A stretch of DNA of 64,000 nucleotides, taken from contig CM034243.1 of NCBI GenBank assembly GCA_019916065.1, forward strand, positions 28,546,147 to 28,610,146. The letters are read 5' to 3'. Shown in pieces: positions 12,683 through 25,170 of this stretch. Below the pieces are notes generated by a model. That model was not told where the DNA came from. It saw nothing but the letters and a program-made list of their open reading frames with translations, and searched no databases. Made by a program: the position numbers and the translations under genes. The stretch comes from Vitellaria paradoxa (taxonomy: Eukaryota > Streptophyta > Magnoliopsida > Ericales > Sapotaceae). Each line of letters begins with the position of its first letter. The stretch's first letter is position 1.

Positions 12683-13400
12683 TGAGATATACATTTGCCG
12701 TAAATGTAAACGGTACGATTGATGACCCCGCATGATTGACTAAGCGTCACCAATCTCAGGATAAGATTGGGAGTAAATGAAAATTAGAGTATATGCATTG
12801 ATATTGCATTCTATTACATCCCATTACATGACATTGCATTTATATTCTTTTATATTGATAGGTTGATATAATGTGACTTTGACATTGATTTATTCGATTG
12901 ATCATGAGTTTGATTATAAAATAAGATATATAAATTAGAAACTACAGTGACATAATTCCCAAAGTAGGATACGTAAGCAGTTTAGGCTTAAGCAACCTAA
13001 ATCCAGTCGTAACTATTGATAATAATAACTGTGTTTATTCTTCTTACCTGAGAATTGAATTATTAATATTATAAATTGTATGACCCAAAATGTAGGTCTG
13101 CTGTTTATATTTATGATATTATTATTTAAGAGATATAAACATGATTATAGCACATGTTTTGACCGTGTAGACCTTAGATGCTGTCATTGAAGATAGTGCC
13201 AAAGTAGATTATATTATTGTTTAATTTATGATAATGGACCCAAATATTATTTTATATAGAAATGATGGACATTTGGTAATACTTTAAATTGATGTTTATG
13301 ATAAAGACCTAACTTGGACTAGATTTTAATTAGTTTTATTTGATTTTCATATTCTTATGCTGTTTGTCTCGGACTACGAGCTTAGAGGTGTGACATAGGC
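12683..13400 (+). mobile_element. Ty3/gypsy LTR-like remnant
   Basis: The segment around 12950-13010 (CCCAAAGTAGGATACGTAAGC followed by TTAAGCAACCTAAATCC) and GTCTCGGACTACGAGC near 13365 resemble gypsy LTR sequence of plants as I remember it. No coding domain is present and the edges were not located. Confidence 0.35.
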
Positions 13401-13707
13401 ATACAAATAGTATATTATCAAAAATATCTGAAAAACCAATTATATATAACAAAAGACAAACAAAATCTAGAACAAAATCTTACAATTTTTGTAAATACAA
13501 AATGTCAGACTATATAAGCATACAAGTAGTATATTATCAATATATATTTGCAAAAACAAAAGATAAATTTAAATAGCTAAATAAAGTATATAAATACACA
13601 TACATATAGAGAGAGAGAAGAGATAGATAAAAATAGAGACTAACGATGTAATTTTTTTTTCTTCTTGTGGGTAAAATATAAGGAAGATAAAAAGATAGAA
13701 ATTGAAA

Positions 13708-13875
13708 AGGATGCTACAATTACGGAATATTGTAACTTTAAATTATTAATGAAAATAAAGCTTTCTATATACCATTTAAATTTGAAAATGATGCTACAGT
13801 TATGGAACATGGTAACCTTTAATTATTTAATGGAAATAAAGCTTTTAATTATTAAATACCATTTAAATTTAAGAG
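13708..13875 (+). repeat. Tandem duplication, about 80-bp unit
   Basis: Two AT-rich units (13708-13787, 13789-13875) share GATGCTACARTTAYGGAA, a run of A/T, AATAAAGCTTT and ACCATTTAAATTT. The ORF across them is an AT-rich chance ORF. Confidence 0.6.
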
Positions 13876-14113
13876 TTTTAAAAATGAGGAACATAATAAG
13901 GCTAATAAAAATAATTTTGTGATTATTTAACTTTTAATAATCCCCATTAATGTTACAATTATAAAAGATGGGAAGTTAAGGAAGATAGAAGAGAAGGTTG
14001 AGAAAGGAGGATGTATTTGGGTTTGTATAATAAAATGAGGGTAAAATAGTCCAAAAAAAGTTTTATAATTACTCAACTTTTTTATAGTGGTAGTATAGAT
14101 TGGAAAAGAAAGA

Positions 14114-14390
14114 GTAAAATAGTACAATAATGATAATGGAGAGACAGAATTAGGTTAAACAAAAAAAAGATAAAATAATAAAATAGTCAACATAATGAAG
14201 ATAATGAAAAGATAGAGTTTGAGTTAAATTGGAAAAAATAAAAGAAATGGTAAAATAGTAAAATAATGATAATGAAGAAACAAAATTAGGTTAAACAAAA
14301 AAAGAATAAAATAATAAAATAGTTAATAGAGTAAAGATAATGAAGGAATAGAATTGGGTTAAATTAGAAAAAAATAAGGGTAAAATAATC
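14114..14390 (+). repeat. Tandem repeat, about 135-bp unit
   Basis: Two or more units rich in GGTAAAATAGTAMAATAATGATAAT and GAATTRGGTTAAA occupy 14114-14250 and 14251-14390, with weaker copies before them. The region is purine-biased on the + strand and noncoding. Confidence 0.6.
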
Positions 14391-14600
14391 AAAAAAAAAT
14401 TTCAAACGTTAAGACTTTTTATAATAGTATAGATATTAATATATATATATATTTATCTATAACAACAACCTACAAATAATACTATACCATACTCAAAAAC
14501 TCATAAATATGACTTTTACAGTTTTAAGTTTTTTGTAAATTAATAAGATAAGTTAATATAATTATTTCAAATATCAAGGAAATTATCTCAAACAAATTGA

Positions 14601-14632
<32 letters not shown>

Positions 14633-14699
14633 TACAAAAAAATTATTTGTATCAGGCTTCAAATTTGTTCGAGATTTAAACAAGTTGAACATATTTTGT

Positions 14700-14990
14700 A
14701 ACTTATTAGGCTTTCAAATTAATATTACACTTTATATAAATATTTATTATATTATATTATACTATATATTATATTAAATGGATAGTTAATTAGTACCTTA
14801 CAATACTGGATATCCAATACCAAGTATAAACTAGTTTCGAATACCAAGTACCTTACAAGTAAATTCTAAACTTGCCCGAAAAGTGCCTAAGTATTAAATT
14901 TCAATTCCAAACCCATTCCAATCTTATTAAAGCATTTCTTAACGAATTTTTAAGGATTTGGTTGAGTCAGGTACCTTCTTATACAAATTC
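14700..14990 (-). repeat. Dispersed repeat, copy 2 (inverted relative to 6900-7290)
   Basis: The reverse complement carries the same ordered blocks as 6900-7290 (GAATTGAAATTTAATAC, AAGTTTAGAATTT, TACTTGGTATT, a TATAATATAAT run). The two copies are about 7.5 kb apart in opposite orientation. Confidence 0.5.
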
Positions 14991-16199
14991 TATTAACATT
15001 ACTACCCACTTGGCACTCTAAAAATTAGAAAAAAAAAATAAAATAAAAAATAAAAGTGATACTTTTTGACATTTGGTTAGCACAATTCTAAAGTTCTAAC
15101 AAGAATCATTCGAATGTGATTTCAACTACCCATTCAAACAATTCTTCTCAAAAACGTTGCTAAAAAAATTCAAAATTTAAACATTTGATGGACAAAAGTT
15201 CGTAAAAATTAACAAAATTTTATAAAAGTTGACAAAAATTTATAAATTTTGAAGTGCCCAGCGTCCTAAATCTAACCTTAATCAATTGATGGATAAAAAT
15301 CTATCAAAATTCATAGATTGAAAAAACAATATAAGTTTTTTCAAAACAACCATTTACAAAAAAAGGATTATATTTGAAAATGTAATACCATTGAAAAAGC
15401 AATATCTTTTTTTACCAAATTTTTGTAGCATATTATATATTAATTTTATAGAACCCAATTGCTATTTAAAGGAAAGTGAAAATTAGTAAAGCCAAGGGTG
15501 GAAACTAACCAAACATAGAAAGTTAACTTGAACACTAAACGATCGGCGATAGCAAGTTTTTAGACCCTGATTACTGAGCTATTTAAGAATGCGAATTAAT
15601 TAATCCCATCTAAAAACTTTCATGCAAAGAATTTAGTCTAATGCCATACGAGATTGAACTATATCGTGAATTCTACTTTAAATCTATCTTAAATTAACAT
15701 TGTACTCTACATAAAAGACCTACCCTTAAGCTTTATAACATCCTTCCACCAAAAGAGAAGAAAATCATTATGTAGTAAGTGTTTCAAATAGACTTGCAAA
15801 TCTTGTTTAGTTGTTGATTTACTAGCTTGATCCTTGAGAGATTGCATAAAATCAAAAAATAAAATAAAATAATTCAAGATACCATCCACCATCAAGACGG
15901 GACTGACAGAGACTCTAGCCGTTGATGCACATAAAACCCACATGAGACACACACGTATCAATGGTCAGGATCGTAGCATTTCCCTTCTTCTCAAAAATTG
16001 ATAGAAATTTCAGGCTTCAAACTGACAAGCACCCGAGAAATCCACTCTCCAATCCGCCCTCCCCCATCTGTCACATATTTAATGCAACATATATTCGTCA
16101 TAAATCATCAGAAGTCATGCAACTATCACATATGCCGAAAGACATTAATACGAATTGTAGCAGTTCTTCATATGTTTGAGATTCAGTCCCCATACCTAG
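14991..16199. other. Spacer without a supported gene
   Basis: Short AT-rich ORFs only. Decayed CAAAATTTATAAAAGTTGAC-type repeats occur at 15180-15480. Nothing else is recognised. Confidence 0.35.
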
Positions 16200-16437
16200 G
16201 CTGCGTCTGGAATATGAGTTTGTAGAGGGAAAAGAAAAGTTGCTAAATGAATTGAAAGAGTCAAATTTATTTTTTTTCCCCTTATCGAGTAAGAAAAAAT
16301 GAGATTAAACTAAATAGATATTTCTCGACAAAATTTAACTTCTACTGGGTTAAGTCTGCAAAAATTGCAAAAATTGTTAATTTTATTTTTCCTTCATTTT
16401 TCTTTCCCTTCCATAAATCCATATTCCAAACATGGCA
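16200..16437. mobile_element. MITE, about 240 bp, with long imperfect terminal inverted repeats
   Basis: The left end GCTGCGTCTGGAATATGAG, extending to GTAGAGGGAAAAGAAAAG, matches the reverse complement of the right end (GCCATGTTTGGAATATGGA, extending to GGAAGGGAAAGAAAAA) over about 40 bp. The interior is noncoding. The target duplication is unclear. Confidence 0.6.
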
Positions 16438-16599
16438 GTAAGATCCAGGTCAAGTGAAGAGTTCTCCCATGGTAGACCAAACATATCTGCCAAGATTCCA
16501 AATAACTGATCATGTATATTTGCATATTGTGGCTTGGGTTACATCATTGGTCTCGTAGAGCCTCAGTGGTGGTCTTGAACTAATTTACAAACTTCCTTA

Positions 16600-17152
16600 T
16601 CCTATGGTGATTGCCAAGGAACCTGTTAAAAAATACAAAGGGGGAGGATGAGTCACATGATAAGACCCAAAGCATGCTGCTATTGAAACAAAATAAATTC
16701 TCTTCAAATGAACAAGTAGAAAATTTACAAGAAAGTAATGGAGATGCAACCCAAAAACTAACAAGATGGTACGCAAAATGCAAACAACAGTTTGACATTT
16801 TGGGACTAAGATCGAGGAGACAATGTATTATATTGAATGCCCATGTTCTGAAATTTACAGCATCTTCCACACATTCATTCTCAGACATACAAAGAGAGAA
16901 GATACGCAAAGACACCTTAAGAATCTCTTAACTGCAATATGCAATGGGGAAAATGACTTGGGAGTTAATGATCAAGAGACCTCAGTTAAAGGTCATGACA
17001 GGTTCATGAATAGGATTAAATGGGCTACTGGTTCTACATTATTAGCTTCAAAAGTATCAACCCTTCCCGGTATTGGGATACAGGTGGGTGTTATTATTTA
17101 TCCAGGAATTCTTTCTTGGAATACTAGGGAAAGAAATACAATCTTGAGATAG
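16600..17152 (+). other. Unrecognised ORF pair, possible exon or gene relic
   Basis: Two overlapping + strand ORFs (16611-16931, 106 aa; 16823-17152, 109 aa) have less biased composition than most spacer ORFs. The second contains NRIKWATGSTLLASKVSTLP and then a plausible splice donor, CAG|GTGGGT, at 17082. I recognise no family. It could be an exon of an unknown gene, a non-coding transcript, or transposon debris. Confidence 0.2.
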
Positions 17153-18554
17153 CTATGAATCGACCTTCTCTTATAGGACACAATACAACACCACATGGAG
17201 CAAGAATAAAAAAAGTCCCTGCCTCCTAGGGCGAGAGAGAAGCAATTAAAGAAAGTGTTTCTGCGGTTAACTTCCCAAAAAAACAGTTTCCTTCAGGGAA
17301 GCTTTAACCAACGTAAATGTGACAATATTGAATGGTCCAATATCCTTGCCAACCTCATGAAAGAAAAAAGATACAGAAATAATAGCATCCACTGCGTGCT
17401 CCAAGTCCAAAACCATTTCTTCCTCGAGAATTCAAAAACCAAATAAGAAAGTGGGACCATTTACCATGGTTTACTTAAATACACACACACATACCAAAAT
17501 CAAATCAGTTAAAAAAACACATGTGATAACAAGAAGGGTCAAGAAATGGCATTCCTCCTAATTCAATTAAAAGCATAATTAATGTAAATCACAAGATATA
17601 TTCTAAAAAAGAAAACCTCGTGCCAATGAAGAATTGAGCTTTAAGTCATCAAGATTTCCCTAGTGTGACTCTCTTACCAAATACACCAAATGAGAAGAAA
17701 ACATAGCAATTCTCAAATCCAGCACCCTTTGACCAATTATTGGTAAAACCACCATCCATTAAAAGACAAACTAGAAAAGACTTGGCAAACCCCATACACT
17801 TAAAAAAGAGATAACAAGAATGCCAAAACACAACCCAAATGGAAATTAATAAGAAATTCAATCCCACCAATTTTAAACCCCACTTGAAAACATATAATCA
17901 ACTGGAAGCTTTGCATATCCAGCAGCTCAAAGAGAAAACTTGCTTGAAAGCTTGGTATGTCCAGCGGCTCAAAGAAGAAAAGCTATTGTGTAGACAGGCA
18001 AGTCCCCAGAATTATGTTTAGGTAAGATCATAGAACTAACCTTCCATAACAAAATGTCATGAATTGTCGATGGTAAAGCCTTGCTCGGGATTGCTCACCA
18101 TCAACATAGGTGGTGGCACAAAAAATGGGAGCATTATACTAGCTAGGGGACTGTAGTAGTGTGTTTGCCAAGAAGTGGCATTTTCGTAATTATATGGACT
18201 CTGCCTTCAAAGGGCACTAGTAGTTTATTCACATTTTTATAGTTTGGTTTGTCTCTACAAGTTCATAACAACTGACAGATCAAAATTTGGAGTTGTATAG
18301 AATTACCTGGAACCATTATGACTTCTCAAGTAGGAAGCAAGTCTAGAAATATATAGAATGTCAAGTAACACATCATGTGCCTCAAAAGGGATCTGTGTCG
18401 CTTGAATGGTACTAATGTAACATGACAATGTGCTTGTTGCTTTAGGCATTCCTGTTATTGAACCTTGTGATGCAGATGCTTGTGGGAAAGATGTGTTACC
18501 CCATATATTTGGTTATGCACCATGCCTTAGAAGATGTTACATAACTCTTCTAAA
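17153..18554. other. Spacer with a small tandem repeat
   Basis: No supported gene. At 17905-17985 a 41-bp unit containing CCAGCRGCTCAAAGA is repeated twice inside a 60-aa ORF (17839-18021), giving the repeated peptide pattern QQLKEK / QRLKEE. No family is recognised. Confidence 0.3.
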
Positions 18555-18880
18555 TGTATGACATAACCATGTTGGATACCTGATATTTGGACAAGAATAC
18601 TTCGATAACGGTATATGTCCATTTGAATATCCACACAAACATATTTAACAATTGAACTTTAGCAAATAATTTATGTATAGATCTTATATTTTATGCATGA
18701 AATACTCTAATGAAACCTTTTTAATAGCATATCATCCTATATAATAAAATAATTATATTGAATATATAAATATTTTCCCGTGTCCTCATATCCTAAAATA
18801 AGAGCATTAATGGATCCAACTCTGGACATGAATCTGTATTCAACACCTATGCCAAAGTCATGTAACATAGCTTACAGGCA
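18555..18880 (-). repeat. Dispersed repeat, minus-strand copy (partner at 27612-27915)
   Basis: Its reverse complement reads GCTATGTTACATGACTTTGG and onward, matching 27612 onward: a shared start, a central run of the type ATATTTATATATTTAATATA, then ATAAAATATAAG and GTATCC-type blocks. It resembles the widespread plant repeat beginning GCTATGTTGCTCGGACTC. Confidence 0.55.
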
Positions 18881-19450
18881 GTACTAGAAAAGGGTTTCAT
18901 TAGGCTCATCATGGCCTGTAGGGATGCAAAGCTTGCAGTGGGCTTACCCCTTGCATGTCACAACTGAATGTGCTTGCCTGACCCTCGTGTGCTTAGCAGA
19001 TGGTTTGGAGCATGCTAATTTGTCACGTGTTGCTAGACTTACACCAGGCAAAATGCTGCTGGGCATACCCATGAGTTACTAGTTTCGTGGAACCAACCGG
19101 CATGGATTAAGCTTTTGCTCAGGTTAAGAAATAAGTTTATGCACATGAAGGCCATGCATTCATGAGGCACAAGGCATAGAATATTGATGAATGCTCTTTG
19201 GTGACTCTTTGGATCCTGTTGAGCACACTTCAGTTGCCTCAATGTTGAAGTACGCAGGACAAAGTTTGAATCTTGGTCGCCTCACAGCCATCGTATTCCG
19301 TTGCGTGTTTTGCGGGCCTATGGCACAAAAAATTGATGTCATATCCCTTGGACGACTGGATCTGCCAGACCGTGGCACAGCCTTTCAAAAAAGGAGCCAT
19401 ATTGAATGCATTCACAACCACGCTAACCATATGTATCATTAACTAGTGAA
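18881..19450. other. GC-moderate unassigned stretch
   Basis: ORFs are open on both strands around 19040-19440 (for example 83 aa at 19191-19442 on +), but none shows a known domain and no splice structure is evident. It could be transposon or gene debris. Confidence 0.25.
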
Positions 19451-21425
19451 GTTTGTTTCATTTAAAATTTACAAGAAAATTTCAAAAAGAAAATACACCT
19501 CGCCCTTGTTCGGCAATAAAAAGTATCACCGCACTTGGTCACTATGTCAACCAGAAAAGCTGAATTCAAGCCTGTAGAGTGAGAAAAGTTAGAGGAAATG
19601 GACGGAGAGGGTATCCGACCAAAAAACCCTTTGATGGCAAAGTCAGAATAAACTTAAGAGAATTGTAATAGAAAGGGCAAAGTATACAGTTAACAATAGT
19701 GAGCATACCTATATTTTGGGGTTAAGTCTTGTATTTATAGTAAGCTAGAATAAATAAATAAATAAATGCCTAAATAATTGAAATGTCATGATTTTGTATT
19801 TTGTATATATACATCAGAGTACATGACAGTTTACTTTACTTTAAATGCCTTTCATTTCGTACCCATTTCTTCCACGCGCATTTAATGCTTTATAAGATAA
19901 TAAAAATGGAATCACTCCTATGTCTCCTTCACTATATATCACTATTCACTAATAATCTACCAGTAATACTTACCAAAAAAAAAAAATAATCTACCAGTTA
20001 GTGAACTATACACAACAACATGTTTAATAAATTATGATCCTAAAGCACCACAATAGAATCAGTACAGCAGAGAATGATGCTCCAGATGTTTTCAATGGCA
20101 CACAAATTTACAATACAAAAAGAAGAAAGAAGTTTCCAGAGGTAGTGAATTTTCATCCATTGAACAAAGAAAAGAATTTCACTAGGTAAGAAGTCAAAAA
20201 AAAAAAAAAAAAAAGCGCCTAGCAAATAACTCAGGCCTCAAACTGAATGATTCAAAGAGAACTCAGAAGCCTCTTACCAAACCAAACCCCCACCCACAGG
20301 AGAAAGGTAAAAAAAATAGTGGGTGGGGGGAGAGAACTACATACTGAAAAAAGATCTAAACCTGCCCCAAAAAAAAAATCATATATTCTCATAATACTTG
20401 GAATGTTGGGTTGAGTTGATGTTTCTTTGGAGTACTTCGGATTTTATACAATTTTAGAAGGGACAAAGATGGGAAGCGAAGGAAGAAGGCAAGGGTTTTG
20501 TGCCTACATGGGCGATGTTGTCTATTTTGAGAAAGCACGGCCAAAGGATTCTTGATGGGTTAGAAGAATCTCTGTTGAAACTGCAGTAATTGTGTTGCTT
20601 TCACACTGTTGGTCTTGGGTGTCATTGATCTACAATTAAACAAATTTCTGGACTTTGTAGGTACTTTTGTGTAAACTAATGAATAGGTGATAGTAAGTGC
20701 ACTATTTTCTTTTCTTTGTTGGGTTTTTAAACAAAAAACAAAAAAACAAAACAAAACAAAAATATATATGTATACACCATTCTGGCAGCACCCCCCTGAT
20801 ATCTTTTTCTTCATAGAACTCCACTTGGGGAAAAAAAAAAAAAAAAAACTAAAAAATAAAAATTGGCACATTTCAGTTATTTCATTTAACCCAAAAACAC
20901 TAACTAGGCATAAAGTCATATACCACGATGATCACCTTCATTTAAAATTCCCGAAAAGTCGTCGGTGGCCTTTGAAAAGAATAGAAAATCTCCAAGCTAT
21001 CAATTTGTTTCATCTGTTTCCACTTCAAAGAGGATAAGATTGATTCTACTTTTTCTGCATCCCTCAAAACCCAAGGACCATATTTACCTAAATGAACGAA
21101 GAAAGAAACATCAAATTAGAAGACAATAAGTTGCAAATGGGCACATACTTCACAGCCTTCCAGTTCCAAAGAGAAAAAAGGATGCATTATATGGAATCAT
21201 AAGCGACAATGTAAAAAGATTATCATCTAAATCTATTGCCTTTTTGGCATCTCCATTCAACCAGAATTATCTCAAAGTTTTTCTTTTTTGGCAAGTACAA
21301 CCCAACATACCAAGTCATCCAAGATGTTATTATTATATGAGTTGAAGCAACCGAAACAAACATTAGTACTAAGTGTTAACATGAAGCATACTGCCTGGCA
21401 AATCCTAGAATAGCTTCTATTTTTT
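19451..21425. other. Spacer without a supported gene
   Basis: A/T homopolymers occur near 19975, 20195 and 20830. The ORFs here owe their length to lysine- or phenylalanine-coding homopolymers and are not credible. Confidence 0.35.
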
Positions 21426-21457
21426 CCATCATAAATGTGGTACCACATTTATGATGG
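21426..21457. repeat. Perfect 32-bp palindrome
   Basis: The half-site CCATCATAAATGTGGT is followed directly by its exact reverse complement, with a KpnI-type GGTACC centre. There is no loop. It could extrude as a cruciform, or mark a small inverted duplication. Confidence 0.95.
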
Positions 21458-22039
21458 GACTAAGACTTTGTTGAGTTGAATATAAATACACCACATTGAT
21501 TGAGTCATACAATCAGAAGTGAAATGAATAATCTTTACCACACAATAAAGATCAGCATTTACAGATGACGGGATCAGCCAATCATTTCTCACATGATTAT
21601 GAATAGTTAACTGTGAAGCATGAACACAATAATCCTACATCTTCCATACATAACAACTTTATAGAACCAAAAGATGCAAAATCAGATAAACCCAAACAAT
21701 TTTGAAGTTAAAAAAAAGCATTAGAAGCTCAACTAAGAGCCAACTCTCACTCTTTTTAGTACTGATTATGGAAGGCAATGTCTTGCCAGTTTAAAACAAT
21801 GTTATGCCAATTAAATGGACCAACGATCACAGCTCTTCATGCTATTAATCTCTTTCCAGCTTTAGAATCATGCTAGCATATCTGACATTATATACATACT
21901 GAGCCTATTTTCCAGCATAGCCTCAGCTTACGTAAATTGTGTCCACTACTAGAATCCATCAAAGAGACATTCTGTCAGCTGCGAAAAAGCTCACCTTTTT
22001 TAAGATTTCAATGTGTGAAACTTGAGATGAACAAATGGA

Positions 22040-22930
22040 AGATATTCAAATGAGGAGTTTTTGCAGCCTTGAAATCACTAAACGGGGATAAGGCACCAAG
22101 TCCACGTAGGATGACTCTGGCTTTCTCTGCTAGTTGTTGGAGTACTGAGAGAAGACTTAATAAATTTGTTTGAGTTCCATGAAAAGTAGAGTTTGGAAAG
22201 AGAATAAATGCCACATTCGTGGCACTTATTCCCAAAAAAGGTGGAGCAAAAGATATTAAAGACTTCAAGCCCATTAGTCTGTCATGGGAGTATAAAAGCT
22301 AGTGGCAAATGTGTTGGCTATACGGCTAAAAGGTGTGTTAGCCATCGTTATCTCAAAATCACAAAATGATTTTATTGAAAGAAGGCAAACTTGGACGCAG
22401 TGATGGTAACTAATGAAACACTTAACTCGAGGATTAGGAGCAGTATGGCAAGTGTGATCTGTGAGCTGGATTTTGAGAAAGCATACGATAGTGTAAATTG
22501 GAATTTCCTATCATATTTGCTAGAAAGAATGGGCTTTCATTAGAAACGGTGGAAGTAGATTCACTGGCACATTTCTACAGTAAAGCTATTTGTGTTGATT
22601 AATGGCAATTTGGCTGGTTTTTTTCAAATATTCAAAGACCTCAGTCAAGCCTTCATCTCCTTTCTTTATTTTGGTCATGAAAGCTCTAAGTAGGATGAGT
22701 CGAAGCACACTGCAAGGAAGCTATATGGAGGGTTTTTGGTCCACTAACTTTTGAGATGTCACATCTGCTATCTGCAAATGATGTCATCGTTTTCTGTGGG
22801 TGGACCCATTGCAACATGGGCATTTTAGATGTGCCCATTGCTTTCAAACGTTGTCTGGTTTAAAGGTCTATTTAACAAATCCAAGTTAATTCTAATTGGG
22901 TTGGTTCCTAATTTGGCAAAATTAGCAATC
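22040..22930 (+). pseudogene. Decayed LINE (non-LTR retrotransposon) reverse transcriptase
   Basis: Across three frames with stops and frameshifts, the translation follows a plant LINE reverse transcriptase in order: EVFAALKSLNGDKAPSP (22045-22110, normally NGDKAPGPDG), ATFVALIPKKGGAKDIKDFK with PISL (22210-22275), a run ending in QNDF (near 22375), [20 protein letters not shown] (22460-22520), LINGNLAGFFQIFKD (near 22595) and MSHLLSANDVIVFC (near 22755; the catalytic FADD is changed to SAND), then LSGLKVYLTNPS (near 22850). The reading frame is broken in at least four places and the catalytic Asp pair is damaged, so it is dead. Endonuclease and RNase H parts were not found. Confidence 0.85.
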
Positions 22931-24179
22931 TTATTTGCAATGTCTAATTTTTTTTTTTGGGGGCCCAACTTGATTAGATAATGTACTATCTATTTCGATG
23001 AAATTCTTGATTGTATAGCTGTCAGTAACAGAACTTGTTTCATAAAAAGTTGAGCAACAAATAAAGAATTCAAGTTCTATTATATCTCAACAGATGAGAA
23101 GGTTCTTAAATCCACAACTCTTCCAAACATGAACATTCATAACAATGAATGTAGCATGTCAACCACAAATCACAGTAACAGATTATCCAATCAATACCTC
23201 ACGGGTAAAATCAGTAATGTCAAGGATAAGTGATGGAGATCAAATGCTCAATTCATCGCGCAATCAGCACCAACCAAATGAAAAGAAAACACTGTAATTT
23301 TCCTCTGCTTCAAAAGCCGCCCTCCCAACAGTGAAACATCATCTCTATAATTAATAGATCCAAAAGGAAACCTATAAACTAAGATCGAACAAAAGAAACT
23401 TAAAAACCTTTTTAACTGAAAATGTAAACTCACTTCTCAATCTTGCAGAACCAAGTAAAACCAAACTAGTGGTTGGAAAATGTTGCTATGAAGTTTTTGT
23501 AAACCCGGATTGGATAGAATCCAACTGATTATATTATAATTGTAGTTTATGAATGTAAATGCTACAATACATTCTTGCTAACAACCCAATAACTGTGCAT
23601 TGTTGCATTCTTGGTAGCATGTTACTGAGCATTATTCCATGGTATTTGGTTGTATCTAACAATCTAAATTTCTAATTCAGTAAATCCCCCTTTTGGTAGA
23701 AGTTAACTCCTTTCGCTTGTTCTTGTTGCCAGTTGCAACTTTTATGAATCAATGCAGCAGTGTCACAAAACAAACACCGAGTTCTGTAATTTCCACTACT
23801 GGAAGCTCAATCAGGCAATTTATCAAGCAGTTCGAATGCCCCCTCTCACATTGGTGCTAGTCTCAGACTTTCAACTCAAATACAAACCTCCCCAGATCAA
23901 TCAGCAATTCAAACTCCCTCTCAAACTCTCACAGAATCAGAAGGAATGAACAGAAACTCCACAATCAATAAGAAGAGGGAAGCAACCAACCTTCTCATCT
24001 TTCAAACCAAACAACTCTACCCTAACTCCACTGGTGCGAATGAATAGACCCACCAACCCAACGAAGGCTAAATTAGACCTTTAGGAGAGATGAATGTTGA
24101 TTCTTGTGAGAGTTTAAGCCTTTGGTTTTTCCATTAAAATCAGAAGAGTCTTTCTCAACTGGCTGTGGGTGTTTTCATG
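22931..24179. other. Spacer without a supported gene
   Basis: No domain is recognised. A T-run followed by GGGGG at 22950 resembles other homopolymer scars in the window. The 65-aa ORF at 23752-23949 is not convincing. Confidence 0.3.
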
Positions 24180-24974
24180 TTAAAAGATTTTAAAATTTGA
24201 GCGAAGGCTATTAAAAACTTGAGGTACGCAGTGGTGCACACGAATTTTTTATGGTGTGCATGATAATGAAAAATTTGGCAGTCGTCCACACAACTACTCC
24301 CTCATGCACATGACTCTGGCCATTTTGCAACATTTTTGAATTTCTTATTTCTAATGCATAGCTCAAATTTTCAGGACAAAAGTAGTTCTACCTCTATTCT
24401 AACATGAAAATGATCTATAAACAACCCAAAAACCATGTGAAAACTATACAACAATTTTTTTGTTTTTCAAAATTTTCAATTTTCGGACTTTAAAAGAAAA
24501 AATCAAATTTTCTGAATTTTCCTTTAACCTCAAGAAACTCTAACTAAAACTTTTACTACTACGAATGCATACTAACTCATTGATGGACATGAAATAAAAA
24601 CCCCCTCCCCACCCCCCAATTTGAAATTAGCAGTGTCCTCAATACAAGCAGATGAATACAAAGACAAGAAATGAGTCGAGTATTACCCAAGGAAGGATAG
24701 GCTTTGAAAATTCTAGAATCCATTTACACACAAGAGACTAATGCAAAAAAAGAAAAAAACAAAAAAAAAAATTGTGGGAATTCAAAACTCTAAAGACTCA
24801 CTTTCCCTATCCCCCCACCTTGAGTCAAACAATGCCTTGTGACAACGTAATCAAATAGAGCAAGGAAGCAAGTTTGTACAATTTTAAACTCTCATGCAAA
24901 CAAGAGAGAGAGAGAGAGAAAAAGAATTAAAAGAAAAGAAAAGAAAAAAGAAACTTATAAGAAAGAAAAAAAAA

Positions 24975-25170
24975 ATTAGTGTACAAGATGGTTTTTTCAA
25001 TTCAATGGTTCAATCGAATGGGGGTGGACTCTCGAGATCCAAGGACTCAATCTCAGCCACAAAGCCAAGAAAAAAAAAATTAGTGTACAAGATGGTTCTT
25101 TCAATTCAATGGTTCAATCGAATAGGGGTGGACTCTTGAGATCCAAGGACTCAATCTCAGCAACAAAGCT
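24975..25170 (+). repeat. Tandem duplication, 104-bp period, inside the gypsy relic
   Basis: Units starting at 24975 and 25079 both begin ATTAGTGTACAAGATGG and run to CTCAATCTCAGCMACAAAGC with about five differences. The duplication covers the end of the integrase reading frame and creates an artefactual + strand ORF. Confidence 0.9.

Noticed and set aside
4421..14390. CRISPR-like array from the many direct repeats
   Set aside because: Repeats occur in pairs with no regular spacers, and the sequence is plant nuclear DNA.
20560..21037. Long ORFs of 116-119 codons on both strands
   Set aside because: Their length depends on poly(A)/poly(T) tracts coding Lys or Phe runs; no domain or conserved pattern.
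24894..25139. 81-aa plus-strand ORF with repeated SIQWFNR peptide
   Set aside because: It is the antisense of the gypsy integrase tail; the peptide repeat comes from the 104-bp DNA duplication.
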